Origin: Betaproteobacteria bacterium
Lineage (GTDB): Bacteria; Pseudomonadota; Gammaproteobacteria; Burkholderiales; CANMPU01
DNA length: 5,311 bases
NCBI GenBank assembly: GCA_947499755.1
Contig: CANMPU010000091.1
Coordinates: forward strand, 1-5,311
Direction: 5' to 3'
Shown here: piece after piece, positions 1 through 5,311 of the stretch
How the letters are laid out: every line of letters begins with the position of its first letter
How positions within the stretch are numbered: the stretch's first letter is position 1
Program-made: the position numbers and the translations under genes
The notes under the pieces: generated by a model
Database searches by the model: none
Seen by the model: the letters and a program-made list of their open reading frames with translations, nothing else
Told to the model about the DNA's origin: nothing

Positions 1-684
1 TCCCTCGAACCCCAAGTCTTTCGCAACCATGGCACGATCGATGGGATAGCTGGTCCCTGCGAGCGCGGCAGAGCCTAGCGGTAACTTATTCACCCGCGCC
101 CGACAATCACTTAGCCGACCAAGGTCGCGTTGCAGCATTTCAAAATAGGCCATTAGATGGTGACCAAAAGATATTGGCTGCGCAACTTGAAGGTGCGTAA
201 ACCCTGGCATAATCGTGTTGACGTTTTTTTCGGCGATGTCGAGCAGTGTAGTTTGTAACGCGCGTAGGTGTTTAGTGATCGTGTCAATTGCCATGCGCAG
301 GTATAAGCGCACATCGGTCGCCACTTGGTCGTTACGTGAACGGCCCGTATGCAATTTCTTGCCCGCGTCGCCAATTAACGCGATTAATCTACCCTCGATA
401 TTGGAATGCACATCTTCCCGCTCTAGCGCCCATTCGAAAACGCCTGACCGTATCTCTAACAAAATCTGCGCCATGCCCTTTTCGATTGCTGTTTGCTCGT
501 CTACACTCAATATACCGACAGCATGTAACATGCGTGCGTGCGCAAGTGAAGCGCTAATATCAAATTCGGCAAGCTTGCGATCAAAGACAATGGAGGCGGT
601 GTAATGTTTGACCAATTCGTCTACCGGCTCATTGAAGCGACCAGACCATGGTGTGTTGGCAGCGGAGTTTGGATCATCTTGCAT
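1..684 (-). CDS. argH: Argininosuccinate lyase, N-terminal half (3' end beyond the left edge)
   Basis: Argininosuccinate lyase cleaves argininosuccinate to arginine and fumarate, the last step of cytosolic arginine synthesis; the family is a homotetramer of the fumarase/aspartase superfamily. The minus-strand frame is open from ATG at 684 to the window edge and gives 228 residues, about half of the usual 460-470. Visible family signatures are WSGRF (about residues 13-17), EDVHSNIE (90-97), the substrate-binding [10 protein letters not shown] (112-121), [10 protein letters not shown] with the active-site histidine at 164, and [11 protein letters not shown] (201-211). The C-terminal half carrying the catalytic serine loop (GSSxMPxKxN in the family) lies outside the window, so integrity of the gene cannot be judged. 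The ATG is supported by the normal distance to WSGRF and an AAGG about 10 nt upstream. The frame stays open upstream to a TGA at 741-739, with only a TTG (738) as alternative start. It is transcribed divergently from the kinase gene at 775. Confidence 0.96.
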   Translation of the reverse strand, partial: MQDDPNSAANTPWSGRFNEPVDELVKHYTASIVFDRKLAEFDISASLAHARMLHAVGILSVDEQTAIEKGMAQILLEIRSGVFEWALEREDVHSNIEGRLIALIGDAGKKLHTGRSRNDQVATDVRLYLRMAIDTITKHLRALQTTLLDIAEKNVNTIMPGFTHLQVAQPISFGHHLMAYFEMLQRDLGRLSDCRARVNKLPLGSAALAGTSYPIDRAMVAKDLGFEG

Positions 685-774
685 AGTGAGAGCGCCTTGT
701 TCAAAATGAAAACTATTCGTTGGGTAGAATACCCACAATCATACTGGGCTGTACAGGTTACTTAGTCTCAAATT
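685..774. promoter_or_regulatory. Divergent intergenic region between argH and the kinase gene
   Basis: This 90-bp gap must contain the 5' signals of both argH (leftward) and the kinase-regulator operon (rightward), since both genes begin at its edges. I could not find a sigma70 promoter with good spacing on either strand. Candidate -10-like hexamers are TAGAAT at 725-730 (plus) and TATGAT at 743-738 (minus), but neither has a convincing -35 at 16-18 bp. Its centre is occupied by a perfect dyad, listed separately. A small CTGTACAG palindrome lies at 749-756. The kinase start at 775 has no strong Shine-Dalgarno sequence. The functional role is inferred from position. Confidence 0.6.
721..735. 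promoter_or_regulatory. Perfect 15-bp dyad, candidate operator
   Basis: TGGGTA-GAA-TACCCA is a perfect inverted repeat with 6-bp arms and a 3-bp spacer. Its centre (728) nearly coincides with the midpoint of the argH/kinase divergent gap (729.5). It overlaps the -10-like TAGAAT at 725-730, which is where a repressor could act on both promoters. The dyad itself is seen directly; a protein-binding role is inference. It is too short, and lacks a following T tract, to be a terminator. I do not recognise it as the site of a named regulator. Confidence 0.35.
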
Positions 775-1791
775 ATGGCAAGTATAAAACAAAACGAAAT
801 TTCAAGTAGCTTACCGGATTTTAGAAATTTGGGTGTAATGCTACGGATTCTTCTAATAACCAATGTTGCCGGGTTGGTCGCGGCGCTTATTTATCAGGCG
901 ACCATTAGCGGTGTGCTTCGGGAGTTTATCGATATTTCGAGTAAACTCCAGCCGATCCTTATTTTGAGTCTGTTGATGTTGAGCGCGGTAAATGGCTGGC
1001 TACACCGCGTTTCTTACCAGTTGGGGGTTGTTTTAGTTATCGGCCTAATAGCAGGGATAACGATTGTTATATATTCGTTGGCGCATTACTTATTTGGTGA
1101 CGCGCTCGGTTTACTGGAACGTTATCTCCTATTCTCGACGCTAATCACCTTACTGTTGCTTTTTTACTTTCGTTTACGCAGTCGAGCGTTGTCGCCGGCT
1201 CTATCCGAAGCACGCTTACAAGCACTACAAGCACGTATTCGACCGCATTTCTTGTTTAACAGCCTTAACGCAGTTTTAAGTCTTATCCGCGTGGATCAAA
1301 AGCATGCAGAGACCGCGTTAGAAGATTTAGCGGATCTGTTTCGCGTGTTAATGCTGGATAACAACCAGCTCACTACTTTAGCTAAAGAGATCGAGTTATG
1401 TCGTCAGTACTTAAACCTCGAACAGTTACGTTTGGGAGACAGGCTCAAATTGGAATGGTTTGTTGACAAGATGCCGGGCGACGCCTTGATTCCACCATTG
1501 ATATTGCAACCGTTACTGGAGAATGCGGTCTATCATGGCATTGAGCCTAGCGGCGAGCCCGGTATAATCAGCATCAATATTTATTTGAGCCGCGATCAGG
1601 TTCATGCCGTATTGACGAACCCATACCGTGCAGAGGGTGATCATCATGCGGGCAACAAAATGGCGATGGCAAATATACGTGAACGACTCAGTTTGCACTA
1701 CGATGCAGAGGCGGCGCTTGATTGCCGCGTAAAAGACAATTCTTACCATGTGCATATTGTCATTCCCTACACGAAAGCAAGTAAACCATGA
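775..1791 (+). CDS. algZ: Membrane sensor histidine kinase, LytS/AlgZ (FimS) family
   Basis: The product is a 338-residue inner-membrane sensor kinase, expected to control the phosphorylation of the AlgR-type regulator encoded immediately downstream. Four hydrophobic helices are visible at about residues 21-42, 59-76, 82-103 and 114-133. The loops are short, so there is no sizeable periplasmic sensor domain, and RLRSR follows the last helix on the cytoplasmic side. The His_kinase motif IRPHFLFNSLN (155-165) places the phospho-accepting histidine at 158. The N box is LLENAVYHG (248-256), with Asn250. The glycine-rich ATP boxes are degenerate: where DxGxG and GxGL are expected the sequence reads LTNPYRAEG and then GNKMAMANIRERL (293-305), a form I associate with AlgZ/FimS proteins. 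The ATG at 775 is chosen because a TAG sits in frame at 763-765 and the segment LPDFRNLGVMLR before helix 1 looks family-typical; Met22 is a less likely start. The stop overlaps the next start as ATGA. The name algZ is by family and context; an alginate role is not implied. Confidence 0.9.
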   Translation: MASIKQNEISSSLPDFRNLGVMLRILLITNVAGLVAALIYQATISGVLREFIDISSKLQPILILSLLMLSAVNGWLHRVSYQLGVVLVIGLIAGITIVIYSLAHYLFGDALGLLERYLLFSTLITLLLLFYFRLRSRALSPALSEARLQALQARIRPHFLFNSLNAVLSLIRVDQKHAETALEDLADLFRVLMLDNNQLTTLAKEIELCRQYLNLEQLRLGDRLKLEWFVDKMPGDALIPPLILQPLLENAVYHGIEPSGEPGIISINIYLSRDQVHAVLTNPYRAEGDHHAGNKMAMANIRERLSLHYDAEAALDCRVKDNSYHVHIVIPYTKASKP

Positions 1792-2483
1792 ATGAAGCCT
1801 CTCAAGGACTTCGCATCATTGTTGTCGATGACGAAATGCCGGCACGAAATCGCTTGAAAGATTTGCTTGCGGACTGTTCGGCAAGATTGCCAATTGCAGT
1901 GGTGGGCGAAGCCGCGAATGGCCTTGAAGCGCTACAGTATCTGGATAATAACGATGTTGACGTAATTTTATCTGATATTCGTATGCCGGAAATGGATGGA
2001 ATTGAACTCGCGCAGCATTTGCTCAAACTGGAAGATCCGCCGCATATCATTTTTACGACGGCGTACGACACCTATGCGATACGCGCGTTTGAACTGCATG
2101 CGATCGATTATCTTCTGAAGCCAATACGATTAGGACGCTTGTTTGAAGCGCTATCCAGAGCGCGCACTATTACACCTTTGCCACTGGATGTGTTGCGCAA
2201 TATCGCTCTACAGCCGCGAGCCAATTTAAGCGTACAAGAACGCGGAAAAGTTCATCTTATACCGATGGAAGACATTCTTTATCTTAAAGCAGAATTGAAG
2301 TACGTTACTGTCAAAACGCTTAATCGAGAGCATATTCTTGAAGAGTCTTTAATTAATTTGGAAGAGGAGTTTGCACAAAGCTTTGTCCGTATTCACCGGA
2401 ATTGTCTTGTTGCCAAGAAGCATATCATTGGATTTGAACGCATCCCAATGATGCCAACGAATCCTACTGGGTCGTGGTGTTGA
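1788..2483 (+). CDS. algR: AlgR-type LytTR response regulator, frameshifted near the 3' end
   Basis: This is a cytoplasmic DNA-binding response regulator, partner of the upstream kinase through an ATGA overlap that implies translational coupling. Residues 9-125 form a receiver domain: acidic pair in VVDDE (12-16), phospho-accepting Asp63 in LSDIRMPEMDG, Thr90 in FTTAYD and Lys111 in LLKPIRL. A LytTR DNA-binding domain starts near residue 148 and includes ILYLKAELKYV (163-173) and FVRIHRNCLVAKK (199-211). As given, the frame ends at 231 residues with an unrelated tail (MMPTNPTGSWC) after IleProline 219-220. The missing end is present in the -1 frame: adding one C to the CCC run at 2444-2446 gives IPNDANESYWVVVLKG and continues to TGA at 2552-2554, a 255-residue protein close to the roughly 248 of Pseudomonas AlgR. 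As it stands, the protein lacks the last LytTR strands, so DNA binding is probably lost. Family assignment is firm; the symbol rests on the kinase partner and the argH neighbour. Confidence 0.9.
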   Translation: MNEASQGLRIIVVDDEMPARNRLKDLLADCSARLPIAVVGEAANGLEALQYLDNNDVDVILSDIRMPEMDGIELAQHLLKLEDPPHIIFTTAYDTYAIRAFELHAIDYLLKPIRLGRLFEALSRARTITPLPLDVLRNIALQPRANLSVQERGKVHLIPMEDILYLKAELKYVTVKTLNREHILEESLINLEEEFAQSFVRIHRNCLVAKKHIIGFERIPMMPTNPTGSWC

Positions 2484-2554
2484 AGGGGTCTAGCGAGAAA
2501 CTACAACTTTCTCGACGTCAACGACATCTTGTTAAAGAATTTGGCAAGAGCTGA
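2444..2554 (+). pseudogene. algR: Displaced 3' end of algR after a one-base frameshift
   Basis: From 2444, the frame one base back from that of the regulator reads PNDANESYWVVVLKG and then SSEKLQLSRRQRHLVKEF, ending GKS and TGA at 2552-2554. This is the expected end of an AlgR-type LytTR domain: a WVVLKG strand followed by an LxxSRRQ helix start. The upstream frame ends in family sequence just before the CCC run, so one lost C (or, less simply, two extra bases) accounts for the break. No start codon or ribosome-binding site suggests independent translation, and there is no clear slippery heptamer. It is best read as the continuation of the gene at 1788. Confidence 0.88.
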
Positions 2555-2558
2555 CAGA

Positions 2559-5311
2559 TTAACCGCTATTTCTCAACCAGGCGGCAACGCCATTGATGCT
2601 GAGTAAAATTGCACGTTTTACTTTGTCTTCGGTATCCCCCGCGCGGAAGCGTCGTAGTAATTCCACCTGCAGGTGGTTGAGTGGGTCGATATAGGGGATA
2701 CGGCAAACAAAACTTCGTGCCAATCCTGCGTTATTTTGCAGTAATTCTTTATGACCGGTAATCGTGAGCAAAGATTTAGTTGTTCGTTCCAGTTCGGATT
2801 GTATGCGACCAAAAATCGTTTCACGTAATTTCTTGTCAGTGACTAAATCCGCATAGCGTGAACCGATGCTGATGTCTGTTTTTGCCAATACCATATCCAT
2901 ATTACTGAGTAATGCCTGTAGAAACGGCCAGGCGCTATGCATCTCGCGCAAAGTATCTAGTCCAGCGTTACCGCGTCGTTTGAAAAAGGCATCTACTGCC
3001 GACCCAAAGCCATACCATCCGGGGATGATCATGCGGCTTTGGCTCCAACTGAACACCCATGGGATCGCGCGTAAATCTTCTATGCGATCCGATTTTTTTC
3101 TGGCAGCAGGGCGGCTGCCTATATGTAGTTCCGCTATTTCATTGATCGGTGTTGCCGCTCTGAAAAATTGCACAAAACCTGGTGTTTCGTACACCAGGTT
3201 TCTATAAGCTTGAAATGCGTCATTACTCAGCTCCTCCATGATGTCGTAATACGCGTCGTTATGGTATGCCGGACTATCGCTATTGAGCAGCGTTGCTTCA
3301 AGAGTACCGGCAACGATCGTTTCAAGATTGCGTCGTCCAATTTCCGGATTGGCGTATTTGCTTGCAATAACTTCGCCCTGTTCAGTAATTCGAATCTGAC
3401 CATTCACAGTCCCGGGCGGTTGCGCCAATATTGCCTGATAACTTGGGCCACCACCGCGGCCGACGGTGCCACCGCGCCCATGAAATAGACGCAGTTGAAT
3501 CTTGTTTTTTTCGAATACACGTACCAATTCCACTTCTGCTTTATACAACTCCCAATTGGCGGTAAGGTAGCCCCCATCTTTGTTGCTGTCGGAGTATCCC
3601 AGCATGACTTCCTGGACATTCCCTGACCGTCGTAGTAATTCCCTGTAGTAGGGGATTGCGAACAAATCATCCATGATCTTGCCGCAACCACGCAGATCGC
3701 CTATGGTTTCGAACAACGGAATAATGTTGATTTCTAGTTTCGCAGAGCCGCTGGATTTTAAGAGACCCACCTCTTTCATTAACAACGCTACTTCAAACAG
3801 GTCACTTATGCCGGTTGTCATGGAAATGATGTAATTTGGCAGCGCCTGTTTCCCGTAGCGACGATGAATGTCTGCAGCAGTATCAAGGATTTTGAGTTCG
3901 CCTAAAACCTCAGGGCTATATTCGATATAAGGCGAACGCAACAAGCGTGGTAGCGCAATTTCATCGAGTAGCCAACGAATACGTTCGCTTTCGCCAAGCT
4001 GGGAGTAGCCGGTCTTGTTTGCACCTAGCGCAAAGAGTTCATTGACAACCAGTTCATGCACGGCACTATGCTGGCGCATATCAAGCGGCACTAGGTGAAA
4101 GCCAAACGTCTCGACCGCACGCCGTAAGCTTTGTAATCTGCCTTGTGCGATACGATCTGAACCATGTTGTTTTAAGGACGCAATAAAAATATCGAGCTCC
4201 GCAATAAATTCCTCATGATTGGCGTAGGGTTTCGCCGTGCCGATTGCACGCCGTTCTGTTGGATGGTCGTCAAGTTTCTTTAGAGTGGCGGCCAAGCGGC
4301 TGTATACCCCAACCAAGGCACGACGGTAGGGCTCGTCTAGGCGATGTTCAGAGATATCGGGTGACGCGGTCGCCAGTTTTTCCAATTCAGGACTGACGTC
4401 TACCAAACGCTGTGACAAACTAAGCCCAGTACCAAGCTGATGAATTTCGCCGAGATAGTGTTCTAAGACTGACGACGATTGCCGCTCTACAGCGCGGCGG
4501 GTAACTTTGTCCACGACAAAGGGATTGCCGTCCCTATCGCCACCTATCCAGCTTCCTAAGCGTAAAAATGAGGGAATATGTTTTGCTTTTTCTGGCGAGT
4601 GTCGTGCCAGCAACGCCTCAAGCTCATGGTAGAGTCGCGGTACTTCGGTGAGAAAAGTGTACTGATAATAAGCCAATCCGTTTTCGACTTCGTCGGAGAC
4701 GGTTAGTCGCGCAGAGCGTAAAACGCGCGTTTGCCAAAGCGTGAGAATGATGCGGCGTAGCGCTTGTTCATTATTTTCCAGTTCACTCGGGGTAAGTTTG
4801 ATACGGTCACGTTCATTCAGTAAGCGCGCCACTTCTCTCTGACAATCGAGAATGCTCTTACGTTGGACTTCTGTCGGATGTGCCGTCAAAACGGGAGAAA
4901 CCAGGGCAGACGCGAAAAACTGATAAACCGCATCAATGCTGATTCCCGCCGCTAGTACGCGGTCGAGCGCATAAGCGATTGTTCCAGGTTGCGCGGGCTC
5001 GCCTGCGATTTCCTGGTCGCGCCAACAACGATTTTGATGTAAATCATCGGCGATATTTGTCAGTTGGGAAAAAAAACTGAATGCACGCACAACGGCGATC
5101 GTTTCAATATGATCTAAACGATTTAAGATATTATCCAGTTGCGCTTTCGCCTGGGGGTCGCGATCGCGGCGAAACCGAACGGAATGTTGGCGGATATTCT
5201 CTATTAGTTCAAACGTTGCCAACCCTTCCTGTTCACGCAAAGTGTCACCGAGGAATCTTCCTAGCATGCGAATATCTTCGCGCAATCTCTTGTCGGTCAA
5301 TGACGAATTCT
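2559..5311 (-). CDS. ppc: Phosphoenolpyruvate carboxylase (extreme N-terminus probably beyond the right edge)
   Basis: PEP carboxylase makes oxaloacetate from phosphoenolpyruvate and bicarbonate to refill the TCA cycle, in the cytosol as a homotetramer. Counting from the TTG at 5300 there are 913 residues, slightly longer than the 883 of E. coli. Family motifs in order are TAHPTE (139-144, catalytic His141), GSWIGGDRDGNPFV (249-262), LDMRQHS (406-412), EVMLGYSDSNKDGG (564-577, Lys574), FHGRGGTVGRGGGP (606-619, Arg609 and Arg615), GQIRITEQGEVI (634-645), PWVFSWSQSR (747-756) and the C-terminal SINGVAAWLRNSG. By alignment with E. coli, the aspartate-inhibition residues appear kept: Arg615, Lys807, Arg867 and Asn911 (E. 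coli 587, 773, 832, 881), so feedback inhibition is likely. PWVFSWSQSR and PGWYGFG differ from the enterobacterial wording. The frame is open through TTG to the edge with no ATG near, so the true start is either this TTG or, more likely, an ATG just outside. The gene converges on algR with 4 bp between stops. Confidence 0.97.
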   Translation of the reverse strand, partial: NSSLTDKRLREDIRMLGRFLGDTLREQEGLATFELIENIRQHSVRFRRDRDPQAKAQLDNILNRLDHIETIAVVRAFSFFSQLTNIADDLHQNRCWRDQEIAGEPAQPGTIAYALDRVLAAGISIDAVYQFFASALVSPVLTAHPTEVQRKSILDCQREVARLLNERDRIKLTPSELENNEQALRRIILTLWQTRVLRSARLTVSDEVENGLAYYQYTFLTEVPRLYHELEALLARHSPEKAKHIPSFLRLGSWIGGDRDGNPFVVDKVTRRAVERQSSSVLEHYLGEIHQLGTGLSLSQRLVDVSPELEKLATASPDISEHRLDEPYRRALVGVYSRLAATLKKLDDHPTERRAIGTAKPYANHEEFIAELDIFIASLKQHGSDRIAQGRLQSLRRAVETFGFHLVPLDMRQHSAVHELVVNELFALGANKTGYSQLGESERIRWLLDEIALPRLLRSPYIEYSPEVLGELKILDTAADIHRRYGKQALPNYIISMTTGISDLFEVALLMKEVGLLKSSGSAKLEINIIPLFETIGDLRGCGKIMDDLFAIPYYRELLRRSGNVQEVMLGYSDSNKDGGYLTANWELYKAEVELVRVFEKNKIQLRLFHGRGGTVGRGGGPSYQAILAQPPGTVNGQIRITEQGEVIASKYANPEIGRRNLETIVAGTLEATLLNSDSPAYHNDAYYDIMEELSNDAFQAYRNLVYETPGFVQFFRAATPINEIAELHIGSRPAARKKSDRIEDLRAIPWVFSWSQSRMIIPGWYGFGSAVDAFFKRRGNAGLDTLREMHSAWPFLQALLSNMDMVLAKTDISIGSRYADLVTDKKLRETIFGRIQSELERTTKSLLTITGHKELLQNNAGLARSFVCRIPYIDPLNHLQVELLRRFRAGDTEDKVKRAILLSINGVAAWLRNSG
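3175..3201. repeat. 11-bp perfect inverted repeat inside ppc
   Basis: AAACCTGGTGT and ACACCAGGTTT are exact reverse complements separated by a 5-nt loop (TTCGT on the plus strand). In the ppc transcript the stem is followed by UGUGCAAUUUUU, so it resembles a weak intrinsic terminator or pause hairpin inside the coding region. It codes for ppc residues NLVYETPGF (about 701-709), so chance codon choice is also possible. The structure is seen directly; any function is inference. Confidence 0.5.

Noticed and set aside
215..604. Plus-strand open frame of 129 codons
   Set aside because: It lies opposite argH, whose minus-strand translation carries clear lyase motifs; the plus-strand product resembles nothing I know and has no ribosome-binding site.
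713..721. AlgR-box-like CTATTCGTT upstream of the kinase gene
   Set aside because: It matches the Pseudomonas AlgR site CCGTTCGTC at only 6 of 9 positions, which is expected by chance at this length.
2440..2452. Programmed -1 ribosomal frameshift in algR
   Set aside because: The bases around the break read ATC CCA ATG, which is not an X XXY YYZ slippery heptamer, and I see no obvious downstream stem. A single lost base explains the data more simply.
2663..2676. 14-bp perfect palindrome CCACCTGCAGGTGG
   Set aside because: It lies in ppc and encodes part of the conserved DPLNHLQVELL segment, so protein conservation explains most of it; there is no loop for a hairpin and no regulatory context.
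3447..3482. Repeated GCCACC-GC units on the plus strand
   Set aside because: These encode the repeated GRGG of the PEP carboxylase glycine-rich loop (FHGRGGTVGRGGGP), a normal family feature.
2866..3488. Plus-strand open frames of 113 and 106 codons
   Set aside because: Both are antisense to highly conserved ppc motifs and show no family features.
5305..5310. EcoRI site GAATTC at the right edge, possibly a cloning junction
   Set aside because: A single hexamer near the end is weak evidence, and the ppc frame runs through it without interruption.

Overview
The window looks like a stretch of a proteobacterial chromosome, most likely from a betaproteobacterium of moderate GC (a Nitrosomonadales or Methylophilales type of lineage). 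This rests on gene order (argH divergent from an algZ/algR-type sensor-regulator pair, with ppc next to it) and on the style of the phosphoenolpyruvate carboxylase motifs. It is inference from protein resemblance recalled from memory, not a database result. All genes look chromosomal and housekeeping or regulatory. I see no transposase, phage gene, tRNA, rRNA or CRISPR array.

Layout. Bases 1-684 (minus strand) hold the N-terminal half of argininosuccinate lyase (argH), cut by the left edge. Bases 685-774 are a 90-bp divergent intergenic region with a perfect 15-bp dyad (TGGGTA-GAA-TACCCA) at its centre. Bases 775-1791 (plus) encode a four-helix membrane histidine kinase of the LytS/AlgZ (FimS) type. 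It overlaps by ATGA with an AlgR-type response regulator (receiver plus LytTR DNA-binding domain) starting at 1788. Bases 2559-5311 (minus) encode a nearly complete phosphoenolpyruvate carboxylase (ppc). It converges on the regulator with only 4 bp between the two stop codons, and its extreme N-terminus probably lies beyond the right edge.

How the genes work together. The kinase and regulator form one translationally coupled two-component operon. argH (last step of arginine synthesis) and ppc (anaplerotic oxaloacetate supply) are metabolic neighbours with no direct mechanistic link to it visible here.

The most notable observation is that the regulator reading frame is broken near its 3' end. 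One C appears to be missing from the CCC run at 2444-2446. Adding it back restores a normal AlgR C-terminus ending at 2554; as given, the frame ends early at 2483 with about 11 foreign residues. This is either a sequencing or assembly error or a real loss-of-function or phase-type mutation. Two smaller points are an 11-bp perfect hairpin inside ppc and an ATP-binding half of the kinase that lacks the usual glycine-rich boxes. I did not find a convincing undescribed biological system here.
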